From NCBI GenBank assembly GCA_001789205.1, contig MFYT01000092.1, positions 1-5,232 of the forward strand: a stretch of 5,232 nucleotides of DNA. The letters run 5' to 3'. Positions 1 to 5,232 of this stretch are shown one piece after another. How positions within the stretch are numbered: the first letter of the stretch is position 1; every line of letters starts with the position of its first letter. The DNA is from Candidatus Raymondbacteria bacterium RIFOXYA2_FULL_49_16 (GTDB lineage: Bacteria; Fibrobacterota; OXYB2-FULL-49-7; XYB2-FULL-49-35). The notes beneath the pieces were generated by a model. It did not search any database, had not been told where the DNA came from, and worked only from the letters and a program-made list of their open reading frames with translations. Both the position numbers and the translations under genes were made by a program.

Positions 1-54
1 AGATCTGCAAGTCCGGTTCTGTGAGGGGCGTAAGGTGTCTCTCATGATAAATAC
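1..54 (+). ncRNA. Group II intron 3' end (partial: domain V 3' half plus domain VI-like hairpin)
   Basis: Seen: bases 1-19 fit the last 19 positions of the canonical 34-nt group II domain V. They give three bases of a GNRA-type loop (AGA), a 5-nt upper stem strand (TCTGC), a 2-nt bulge (AA) and the 9-nt basal strand GTCCGGTTC. A 3-nt linker leads to a hairpin in which 22-29 pairs with 37-44 around the loop 30-36, wobbles included. This could be domain VI. Known: domain V is the most conserved part of these self-splicing retroelements, and the intron-encoded reverse transcriptase lies upstream in domain IV. Inference: the rest of the intron lies before the window. The exact 3' splice site (an AY dinucleotide, candidates 51-56) and the branch-point A cannot be fixed here. 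If correct, the intron ends about 20 bp before the next start codon. Confidence 0.6.
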
Positions 55-75
55 ACTTTATTGTAAGGAGATACT

Positions 76-864
76 ATGACGCCTACTCGACAAAGACCCA
101 ATCTTGGAACCATAATTATTGCTTCGGTTGTTATTCTGGGGACCGGTGGGGTCCTACTGGCAACCCAAATGAGTGATCGCATCGAGACATCCGCGAAAAA
201 GTCCTATGTATTTAAGACCTATTTGAAGGGGGATGATATTACAATCAAGGCGGCAAATGACAGCATTGTCACTTTAACAGGGATAGTGTCCGAATGGTCG
301 CACCGGTCATTGGCCGAAGACGCCGTTGCCGGGCTTCCCGGAGTAAAGCGCGTGGACAACAAGCTGACGGTCAAAGGGGGACAGCCTGATAAAAACTCCG
401 ATGCTTGGATTAACATGAAAGTTAAAACCATGCTCATGGTCCATCGGAATGTGAGCAGTCTTAAAACGGATGTGGATGTAAAAGATGGTGTAGTTACCCT
501 GCGCGGACAGGTGTCAAGCGAAGCGCAAATAGAATTAACAACGGAATATGTCAGGGATATTGACGGTGTTAAAAGCGTTAAGAACGATATGACCTTGGAA
601 AAAAACAAGAAAACAACCGTTGAAAAAATAAGCGGCGATATTGATGACGCCTCTATTACGGCACAGGTGAAAATAGCATTGCTGTTTCATCAATCAACGA
701 GCGCCGTTAGTATCAATGTTGAGACAAAAAACGGCGTCGTTACGGTACGCGGTGTGGCAAAAAATGGCGCCGAGAAGGATTTGGTGGGCAAACTTGTAAC
801 AAACATACATGGTGTGAAAGACGTAAAAAATGAAATAACAATCGAACAGGTTTCTCTGAAATAG
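76..864 (+). CDS. Triple BON-domain envelope protein
   Basis: The product has 262 residues. It has a short basic N-terminus and then one hydrophobic segment at about residues 11-30, either an uncleaved membrane anchor or a signal peptide. The rest is three tandem BON domains at roughly 34-100, 109-176 and 190-258. Each ends in the family's pattern: a strand with V(V)T(L/V)xG, a helix, then a GVKxVxN-type turn and a final strand (GVKRVDNKLTV, GVKSVKNDMTL, GVKDVKNEITI). BON domains (as in OsmY and secretins) are periplasmic and thought to contact phospholipid or membrane surfaces. OsmY-type members are induced by osmotic and stationary-phase stress. The start is supported by TAAGGAG at 64-70, five bases before the ATG. 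It is followed by an 84-bp gap with a strong hairpin, so it may be partly uncoupled from the genes downstream. Domain calls are firm; the stress role is inferred from family. Confidence 0.9.
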   Translation: MTPTRQRPNLGTIIIASVVILGTGGVLLATQMSDRIETSAKKSYVFKTYLKGDDITIKAANDSIVTLTGIVSEWSHRSLAEDAVAGLPGVKRVDNKLTVKGGQPDKNSDAWINMKVKTMLMVHRNVSSLKTDVDVKDGVVTLRGQVSSEAQIELTTEYVRDIDGVKSVKNDMTLEKNKKTTVEKISGDIDDASITAQVKIALLFHQSTSAVSINVETKNGVVTVRGVAKNGAEKDLVGKLVTNIHGVKDVKNEITIEQVSLK

Positions 865-875
865 ATCGTCAAAGA

Positions 876-919
876 GGCAGGTTGAACGCAGGCTGATTTC
901 AGCCTCAATTTAACCTGCC
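876..919 (+). promoter_or_regulatory. Long nested hairpin in the BON/DUF5670 intergenic gap
   Basis: An 11-bp outer stem (876-886 with 909-919, one G-U wobble) encloses a perfect 7-bp inner stem (890-896 with 899-905, 2-nt loop), separated by a 3 by 3 internal loop. No T-run follows on the + strand (next bases CCATTAAAAG), so it does not look like a standard intrinsic terminator. Plausible roles are mRNA end protection or processing, partial attenuation between the BON gene and the rest of the operon, or a protein-binding inverted repeat. The structure is seen directly; the role is inference. Confidence 0.7.
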
Positions 920-948
920 CCATTAAAAGATCGGAAAGGATACTAGTC

Positions 949-1098
949 ATGCTTTACACCATTGCCGCGGTTGTTATAGTATTATGGCTTTTGGGGATGA
1001 TTACATCTTATACCATGGGCGGCTTCATCCACATTCTTCTTATCATCGCCGTCATAGTCGTGCTGGTGAGGATCATTCGCGGCCAAAAAATAATGTAA
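949..1098 (+). CDS. Small lmo0937/DUF5670-type membrane protein
   Basis: A 49-residue ORF that is too short for most gene callers. The translation begins MLYTIAAVVIVLWLLGMITS and continues with YTMGGFIHILLIIAVIVVLV and a basic tail RIIRGQKIM. It has two hydrophobic helices (about residues 3-19 and 25-41) joined by the SYTMGG turn. This matches the well-known small family annotated as lmo0937 family membrane protein (DUF5670), in which the LWLLG, TSYTMGGFIH and LLxIAxxVVLVR blocks are highly conserved. The family has no established biochemical function. Its members often sit beside stress-related envelope genes. The start is supported by AAAGGA at 935-940, 8 nt before the ATG. It lies 26 bp upstream of the outer-membrane protein gene and probably shares its transcript. 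Confidence 0.9.
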   Translation: MLYTIAAVVIVLWLLGMITSYTMGGFIHILLIIAVIVVLVRIIRGQKIM

Positions 1099-1111
1099 CT
1101 CGAATTTTAAC

Positions 1112-1118
1112 AAAGGTG
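1112..1118 (+). promoter_or_regulatory. Ribosome binding site for the barrel protein
   Basis: AAAGGTG lies 6 nt before the ATG at 1125. It sets the start there rather than at the in-frame ATG at 984, which lies inside the DUF5670 gene, has no comparable site and would put 47 non-signal residues ahead of a clear signal peptide. Confidence 0.75.
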
Positions 1119-1124
1119 TCTTTT

Positions 1125-1619
1125 ATGAAATATTCTCTTTGTGCAGTCATCACATTCTTTCTGTTCCTCTCCGCAGCGGGGACCTTTGCACAGGAGCGCC
1201 CCTTTGGACTCGGGGTAATTCTTGGAGAACCGACCGGAATAAGTGCGAAGCTATGGGTTTCGCCGGCAACCGCATTTGATTTTGGTCTTGGATGGTCGCT
1301 TGGAGGAGATCGGATTAACCACTATAACGGCGGATATGATGGAGGAAGCCGCGTTCACTTCCACATGGATTACCTCTGGCATTGGTTTGGCGCCATTCAC
1401 TCGTCCGAACGATTTCCTTTATACGCCGGTGTTGGAGGACGCATCAATACTGGCGCTGGGTATACTAACTCGGTAGCAGCTCGCGGAGTGTTTGGCATTG
1501 CATGGCTGCCGCGCCAGGCGCCAATCGATATTTTTCTTGAACTTGTTCCTTCTCTCCAGGTCGTACCGTCAACAGGTTTTGGTATCGATGCCGGTCTTGG
1601 GGTCAGATATTTCTTTTAA
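1125..1619 (+). CDS. Small outer-membrane beta-barrel protein
   Basis: The product has 164 residues. A classic Sec signal peptide (Lys2, hydrophobic 5-17, then SAAGTFA) is probably cleaved after Ala22, before QE. The mature part is made of alternating, Gly- and aromatic-rich strands: FGLGVILGEPTGISAKLW, FDFGLGWSLG, VHFHMDYLWHW, FPLYAGVGGRIN, GVFGIAWLP, IDIFLELVPSLQVV and GFGIDAGLGVRYFF. It ends in a terminal Phe, the usual signal for barrel assembly. The length fits an 8-stranded barrel. The GxxLGEPTGxSAK block near the N-terminus is a pattern I associate with uncharacterised outer-membrane proteins of this size in environmental Gram-negatives; no specific function is known to me. Ligand or pore function cannot be read from the sequence. 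It lies 14 bp before the lipoprotein gene. Confidence 0.8.
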   Translation: MKYSLCAVITFFLFLSAAGTFAQERPFGLGVILGEPTGISAKLWVSPATAFDFGLGWSLGGDRINHYNGGYDGGSRVHFHMDYLWHWFGAIHSSERFPLYAGVGGRINTGAGYTNSVAARGVFGIAWLPRQAPIDIFLELVPSLQVVPSTGFGIDAGLGVRYFF

Positions 1620-1633
1620 AAAGGGAATGCATC

Positions 1634-2269
1634 ATGAATTCGTTATTGAAAGCAGGTGCCGTAATGGCGCTTGGTTTATTGATTTGCCAGATGTGCGGCT
1701 GCGCATCGTCCCGTCTTGTCGATACATGGCACGATCCTTCATTTCAAACGTCGCCGTTAGGCAAAATGCTGGTTATTGCAGTTAGAAAGGATGCGACAAA
1801 ACGGCGCATCTGGGAAGACGCTTTCGCAGGCGAGCTTGTAACGCATGGAATAGCCGCAATACCGTCATATAGTTTGTTCCCCGATGCACCCCCGGACACC
1901 AATCAGGTAATCGCAACGGTGCAAGCGAACGGTTTTGACGGCGTTGTCGTTATTCTCAGGCTCCCCACTAAAACGAATACGCACTATGTTCAAGGGTATA
2001 TAACCACCGAACGGAATATGCATTACAGACCTTATTGGCAAAGATACTGGACCTATTATCGCGAAATAGAACATCCGGGATACATCGATACTCAAAAAGT
2101 CGCCATGAACGCCGTTGACGTCACCACCACCGGAGACGCGGGCCGTTTGATCTGGAGTGCGACAAGCAAAACACCCGATCCTGGTTCCATGACAGGCGTC
2201 CAGAAGGAGATCGCTGGCCTGGTGGCAGCCAGCCTTGTAAAACGCCGTATTATCGGTGGCAAACGGTAA
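1634..2269 (+). CDS. Predicted lipoprotein of unknown function
   Basis: The product has 211 residues. It has a lipoprotein signal peptide with Lys6, a hydrophobic core at about 7-19 and a lipobox ending MCGC, so Cys23 is the likely lipidated residue. The following residues (Ala24, Ser25, Ser26) give no inner-membrane Asp signal, which favours the outer membrane. The mature N-terminus RLVDTWHDPSF, the block GKMLVIAVRKDATKRRIWEDAF, and the later IAAIPSYSLFP and GFDGVVVILRL belong to a recurrent but uncharacterised periplasmic lipoprotein type, with a fold probably like DUF4136 proteins. Residues 128-150 are unusually rich in Tyr, Trp and Arg. The start is backed by AAGGGA at 1621-1626. Lipidation is well supported; function is unknown. 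Confidence 0.8.
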   Translation: MNSLLKAGAVMALGLLICQMCGCASSRLVDTWHDPSFQTSPLGKMLVIAVRKDATKRRIWEDAFAGELVTHGIAAIPSYSLFPDAPPDTNQVIATVQANGFDGVVVILRLPTKTNTHYVQGYITTERNMHYRPYWQRYWTYYREIEHPGYIDTQKVAMNAVDVTTTGDAGRLIWSATSKTPDPGSMTGVQKEIAGLVAASLVKRRIIGGKR

Positions 2270-2277
2270 CAACAACC

Positions 2278-2283
2278 GGAGGT
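2278..2283 (+). promoter_or_regulatory. Ribosome binding site pointing to an ATA start
   Basis: GGAGGT, one of the strongest Shine-Dalgarno matches in the window, lies 3 nt before an ATA codon at 2287. No ATG, GTG or TTG occurs at a suitable distance in any frame that opens a long ORF. It is the main support for starting the next gene at ATA. Confidence 0.65.
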
Positions 2284-2286
2284 CCC

Positions 2287-2817
2287 ATAAAAACCACTTA
2301 TTTAATCTTAATTCCCTTTTTTGTCTGCGGATATTTTTGCGGATATCCGAATGCGGCTCAATCCCAAGCGCTGCCGGACACCGGTGCTGCAGAAGAATCC
2401 GCCAAACCAACGGGTCCCCGCACCTTGGTAGACTTGTATGCCAAAGCAATCAACCGGATCGCCGCTGGCTCTACAAAGGCCATGCTTCAAAATCAAGTCC
2501 GTATATTGCAGTTGCCGGACGACCATTGGATGCGGCGGGAAGCAGCATCAAAGCAAGTTATAGGCGGAGCAATTTACGCCGCCGGTGTTGGCAAGCCCAA
2601 TCCGGCAATGGATGCGGCGCAGAACCGGATCGAAACTACCCGGGCTGCCACCTTGGATGCGGTCCGTTGGCTGGCATATTTTATCTACTGGCGGGCAAAC
2701 AACTTTAAAACAATTTTTGGCTCCATGCCGGATGTATCCGTCCCCGGATTCGAAACAGTGCGGATGGAATTTCTAGACGATGGAACCTGCATTGCAGAAG
2801 TTAAGATAAAATTATAA
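2287..2817 (+). CDS. Exported protein of unknown function, apparent ATA start
   Basis: Read from ATA, the product has 176 residues. It has a convincing signal peptide: Lys2, a hydrophobic core TYLILIPFFVCGYFCG, and likely cleavage after PNAA. A low-complexity Ala/Pro/Glu linker (about 28-48) follows, then a mostly helical domain with LVDLYAKAINRIAAG and RAATLDAVRWLAYFIYWRAN, and a C-terminal strand pair ending in TCIAEVKIKL. The frame is open back to a stop at 2116-2118, but it has no ATG, GTG or TTG before the TTG at 2425, which would remove the whole signal peptide. A start at 2287 after GGAGGT therefore fits best, either as a real rare start or as an ATG changed to ATA. I do not recognise the family; a periplasmic location is the only firm inference. 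It is 17 bp after the lipoprotein gene and 9 bp before the kinase gene. Confidence 0.7.
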   Translation: MKTTYLILIPFFVCGYFCGYPNAAQSQALPDTGAAEESAKPTGPRTLVDLYAKAINRIAAGSTKAMLQNQVRILQLPDDHWMRREAASKQVIGGAIYAAGVGKPNPAMDAAQNRIETTRAATLDAVRWLAYFIYWRANNFKTIFGSMPDVSVPGFETVRMEFLDDGTCIAEVKIKL

Positions 2818-2826
2818 CGCGAGCAT

Positions 2827-4101
2827 ATGGCGCGATCCTTCCTTTCGGGCTCCCAACGGAAAAAACCCATGCTGTCCAAATGGCCCCGCACTATATTGAC
2901 CTTTAACTGCGGTAGTTCGTCACTGACCTTTAAAACCTTTACAGTCAAAGCCGGGAATGATATTGAGGAAATATTCATAGGCAAAGCGCATAGAGTAGGG
3001 GTCAAGGGCAGTGAGCCTTCGTTCATCGAATATACATTCTCCGGCAGGAGGGAAAAGGTGGAAACGCCACTGCCCAACCACGGTAAGGCCGCGTTGATGG
3101 TCTTGAAACAAATAGATGACCTGAACATCAAGATTGATTATATCGGCCACCGCTGGACGCTCAGCGCGGGCCATTTTACAACCGCGTTCCTTAACAGTAA
3201 ACTTCTGAACACGCTGAAGGCCCTTGTTCCGCTTTTCCCAATCCATCACCCCGCCATGATGAGCGTTATTGCCCAGTGTTTAAAAGGGTATCCCGGCATT
3301 ATCCAGTATGTCACTTCGGACAACGCCTTCCATTCTACCATTCCCGAATATGCTTCTACGTATGCCTTATCCCGGTCGATCATTAAGAAATGCGGCTTCC
3401 GGAAATATGGCTTCCACGGCTTGTCTTATAATTTTGTCGTAAAACAGGCGGGTACATATCTGAAAATACCGGCATCCGAGCTTAAAATAGTCGCCTGCCA
3501 TCTTGGTACCGGGGGTTCCAGCGTTGCCGCCATCGACCGGGGCAGATCCATCGACACGTCAATGGGTTACACGGCACTGCAGGGTTTGGTCATGAGTACC
3601 CGGGCCGGCGATATCGATCCCATGCTGACGATATATCTGATGATCACCTTTGGTCTTCGATCCGACGAGGTCGCCAACTTGCTCAATAAAAAAAGCGGAT
3701 TGCTCGGACTTTCAGGTTTTTCCAGCGACATTCGGGACATAATAAAGCGTATTCCCGGCAAGGAAAAACAGGCCGAGATTGCACTCAATATGTATGTTCA
3801 TCGATTGAAAAAATATATCGGCAGCTATGTTACGCTTCTGGGCGGCGCCGATGTAGTGCTCTTTACCGACGATATCGGACTCCACAACTGGCTAGTCCGG
3901 GAAAAAGCTTGCCAGGCCATGGATTGGTGCGGTATAATCCTTGATCAGGACCGGAACCGTCAAGCGATTGGGGATACCGTTTCCGTTATCAGCCCTCCAG
4001 GCTCGAAAGTTACGATCCTAGCCATGCCCACAGAAGAAGAACTTGTCATATGCTGGGACGGGATCCGGTTGCTGATGGAGGCGGATAATGCTGCTGATTA
4101 A
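2827..4101 (+). CDS. Diverged acetate/propionate kinase family protein
   Basis: The product has 424 residues with the acetate-kinase (ASKHA) fold throughout. Known family reaction: acetyl phosphate + ADP to acetate + ATP, cytosolic. Residues kept, by comparison with Methanosarcina thermophila AckA: Asn27, Ser30 and Ser32 (NCGSSS), Arg109 (GHR), His140 (PIHHP), Asp165 (DNAFH), His197 (YGFHG), Arg259 (STRAGDIDP) and the Glu404/405 region (PTEEEL). Residues changed: the HGGE after GHR is LSAG (112-115), HLGNG is HLGTG (225-229, so the usual Asn is Thr228), and GGIGEN is DDIGLH (348-353), part of the nucleotide-binding region. It may be active with altered nucleotide or acyl preference. The start at 2827 has a weak ribosome site and gives a longer N-terminus than usual; ATG 2869 (residue 15) is a real alternative. 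Its end overlaps the next gene by 14 nt. Confidence 0.85.
   Translation: MARSFLSGSQRKKPMLSKWPRTILTFNCGSSSLTFKTFTVKAGNDIEEIFIGKAHRVGVKGSEPSFIEYTFSGRREKVETPLPNHGKAALMVLKQIDDLNIKIDYIGHRWTLSAGHFTTAFLNSKLLNTLKALVPLFPIHHPAMMSVIAQCLKGYPGIIQYVTSDNAFHSTIPEYASTYALSRSIIKKCGFRKYGFHGLSYNFVVKQAGTYLKIPASELKIVACHLGTGGSSVAAIDRGRSIDTSMGYTALQGLVMSTRAGDIDPMLTIYLMITFGLRSDEVANLLNKKSGLLGLSGFSSDIRDIIKRIPGKEKQAEIALNMYVHRLKKYIGSYVTLLGGADVVLFTDDIGLHNWLVREKACQAMDWCGIILDQDRNRQAIGDTVSVISPPGSKVTILAMPTEEELVICWDGIRLLMEADNAAD
4077..4081 (+). promoter_or_regulatory. Ribosome binding site inside the first kinase gene
   Basis: GGAGG lies 6 nt before the ATG at 4088, within the last codons of the upstream kinase gene. It fixes the start of the second kinase-like gene and supports translational coupling of the two. 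Confidence 0.8.
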
Positions 4102-5155
4102 ACCAGACCCTCCTTATATCCGCTGGTGTTTAACGGAAAACGGAAATTGCGTCGAAAAAAAATGTGCTTTCAAAGACAACTGGCGGGAAAGAATAGCCAT
4201 TGATATCGCTAATGCCAAACAACTGACGGCCATAGCGTACCTGCTTTACCACGGCGGTGATGATATAAGCGAACCGGCGTCCAGATTGACGGTAAAAACA
4301 CTTGAACAGGTTAAGAGGGCCGTAAAATTATTCCCCGAGTCGAATCAGATTATCTACCGGTCCGCCTCCTATCTGCGTACCCGGATTGCCGGTAGCGACC
4401 ATGTCCTTCTCTGCGATACAGCCTTCTTTAACAGTTTGCCGGCGGCGGCGGGTTTTTATGCGCTTTCGTCTGGGCTCCGGGAAAAAGGAATGCGCCGGTT
4501 CGGCGGTTTTGGCTTGTTCCATGAATGGGTCTGGAGCCAGGTTCGGACGCGCCTCACCAAAAAAAAGAAAAGACTGGTCAGTATTTACCTGGGCAGCCAC
4601 CCAAATATTGCGGCGATAAAAGACGGTAAACCGTACGAAACCACGATCGGCTTTACCCCGGTTGAAGGGATCCCTTCTATTACGGGCTGCGGCGACATTG
4701 ACCCCACGATCCTGTTTCAGCTACAATCTATTGGTATGTCTTTAAGGGAAATCAATACGTTGTTCACCCGGGACAGCGGTTACCGGGGATTACTCGGTAA
4801 GAAATGCGCCATGATTGATATCATCAAAGACGGCGCTGCCGGCAATGTGTCGATGGTCCGCAGGATGCTTCGGTACCACATTGTCCGCTATGCCGGAGCA
4901 TTTATCGCCGCCCTGGGCGGTATAGACGCTTTCGCGTTCCTTACCGAACATCCGGGCGAAACATCACAATTTATTGGTGAGGTTCTCAATGACTTTAATT
5001 TTTTAAATGTTAAATGGTCGCCAGTCCGGGGTGGCGCCATTCCTTTTCGGGACATGACCGGCGCCGGTTCGGCGGCAAAAATATATTGTATCGGTTGTTA
5101 TGATTGGAAAATAATGCAAGACCATGTTGTATCATTCTTGAACAAAGGAGATTGA
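4088..5155 (+). CDS. Catalytically degenerate acetate kinase paralogue (pseudokinase)
   Basis: The product has 355 residues, shorter than the roughly 400 usual for acetate kinase; about 40 residues are missing before the HGG motif. Homology is clear in YHGGD (54-58), LLCDTAF (107-113), MRRFGG-FG (135-142), KDGKPYETTIGFTPVEG (178-194), GDIDPTILFQL (202-212) and AALGGIDAFAFL (274-285). Catalytic positions are replaced: the NxGSSS loop by KPDPPY (5-10), the Arg of GHR by Leu52, the His of DTAFH by Phe114, the active-site His of YGFHG by Phe141, HLGNG by YLGSH (167-171), the Arg of TRSGD by Gly200, and the C-terminal Glu pair by Ala330-Lys331. The frame is intact and the hydrophobic core kept, so it is not a decayed gene. 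It probably acts as a partner or regulator of the upstream kinase. A poly-Lys patch (158-161) is coded by an A8 run. Confidence 0.85.
   Translation: MLLIKPDPPYIRWCLTENGNCVEKKCAFKDNWRERIAIDIANAKQLTAIAYLLYHGGDDISEPASRLTVKTLEQVKRAVKLFPESNQIIYRSASYLRTRIAGSDHVLLCDTAFFNSLPAAAGFYALSSGLREKGMRRFGGFGLFHEWVWSQVRTRLTKKKKRLVSIYLGSHPNIAAIKDGKPYETTIGFTPVEGIPSITGCGDIDPTILFQLQSIGMSLREINTLFTRDSGYRGLLGKKCAMIDIIKDGAAGNVSMVRRMLRYHIVRYAGAFIAALGGIDAFAFLTEHPGETSQFIGEVLNDFNFLNVKWSPVRGGAIPFRDMTGAGSAAKIYCIGCYDWKIMQDHVVSFLNKGD
5144..5150 (+). promoter_or_regulatory. Strong ribosome binding site before the terminal short ORF
   Basis: AAAGGAG, inside the last codons of the pseudokinase gene, lies 7 nt before the ATG at 5158. 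It indicates that translation is meant to continue into a further gene. A second site-like stretch, AAGGAGG, occurs at 5194-5200 with no ATG, GTG or TTG after it before the window ends. Confidence 0.65.
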
Positions 5156-5157
5156 TT

Positions 5158-5220
5158 ATGGTTAACCTGGCAATGAGTCATCATCAAGGAGACAAGGAGG
5201 TTTCCCCGAGCAAGATTTAG
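5158..5220 (+). CDS. 20-codon ORF: leader peptide or broken start of the next gene
   Basis: It starts 2 bp after the pseudokinase stop, behind AAAGGAG. The translation is MVNLAMSHHQGDKEVSPSKI and then TAG at 5218-5220. It is hydrophilic, with no signal or membrane segment. It could be a genuine short peptide, an upstream leader controlling a gene just beyond the window, or the N-terminus of a larger protein interrupted by a nonsense or frameshift change. Phosphoketolase is the classical partner of acetate kinase in such clusters, but nothing in these 20 residues is diagnostic. Only 12 bases follow it in the window. Confidence 0.35.
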   Translation: MVNLAMSHHQGDKEVSPSKI

Positions 5221-5232
5221 CCGAATCACTCG

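Noticed and set aside
882-910. Sigma-70-like promoter (TTGAAC, 17 bp, TCAATT)
   Set aside because: The -10 match is poor (3 of 6) and the whole stretch lies inside the perfect hairpin, which explains the sequence better.
870-930. Rho-independent terminator
   Set aside because: The hairpin is strong but is followed by CCATTAAAAG rather than a T-run, and the CTCTTTG on the opposite strand is too weak a tract.
984-1124. Upstream in-frame extension of the barrel protein to ATG 984
   Set aside because: It overlaps the well-conserved DUF5670 gene in another frame, gives a His/Arg-rich stretch ahead of a clear signal peptide, and ATG 1125 has its own ribosome site.
1865-2449. Minus-strand ORF of 194 codons, and the other minus-strand ORFs across the window
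   Set aside because: All lie opposite genes with clear family or signal-peptide evidence, have Cys/Ser/Arg-rich unnatural composition, and lack recognisable domains.
2256-2708. Long + strand reading frame starting at GTG 2256
   Set aside because: It is Arg/Ser/Cys-rich with no family resemblance, overlaps the exported protein in another frame, and overlaps the lipoprotein end. The 2287-2817 frame has a signal peptide and sensible composition.
2425-2817. TTG 2425 as start of the exported protein
   Set aside because: No ribosome site precedes it and it discards an evident signal peptide that is in frame directly upstream.
1-5232. CRISPR arrays, tRNA or rRNA genes, transposase genes
   Set aside because: No spaced direct repeats, cloverleaf patterns, rRNA-like blocks or transposase motifs were seen.

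Overview
The window reads as one co-directional, closely packed operon-like run on the + strand from a Gram-negative bacterium. The Gram-negative call rests on a predicted outer-membrane beta-barrel protein, a lipoprotein with a lipobox, and a periplasmic BON protein. Base composition is near balanced. The gene mix would suit an anaerobic or stress-tolerant Desulfobacterota- or Nitrospirota-like organism, but the sequence alone does not fix the taxon.

Layout. Positions 1 to about 54 look like the 3' tail of a bacterial group II intron: the 3' half of domain V followed by a domain VI-like hairpin. Next is a triple-BON-domain envelope protein (76-864). An 84-bp gap follows that holds a long nested hairpin (876-919). 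After it comes a 49-residue lmo0937/DUF5670-type membrane protein (949-1098), which is easily missed. Then come a small outer-membrane barrel protein (1125-1619), a lipoprotein (1634-2269), and an exported protein of unknown function that appears to start at a non-canonical ATA codon (2287-2817). The last part holds two consecutive acetate-kinase-fold genes. The first (2827-4101) is diverged but keeps most catalytic residues. The second (4088-5155) overlaps it by 14 nt and has lost essentially every catalytic residue, yet its reading frame is intact. The window closes with a 20-codon ORF behind a strong ribosome binding site (5158-5220), which is either a leader peptide or the broken start of the next gene.

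How the parts may work together. The first five genes are small envelope proteins of types often linked to osmotic or general stress. Short spacings (26, 14, 17, 9, -14 and 2 bp) imply co-transcription with the kinase pair. The most interesting element is that pair: a probable acyl kinase translationally coupled to a pseudokinase of the same fold, which suggests an obligate partner, a regulatory subunit, or a heteromeric enzyme. The co-occurrence of envelope-stress genes with acetate kinase is read here as a stress or energy-limitation operon. That reading is inference.
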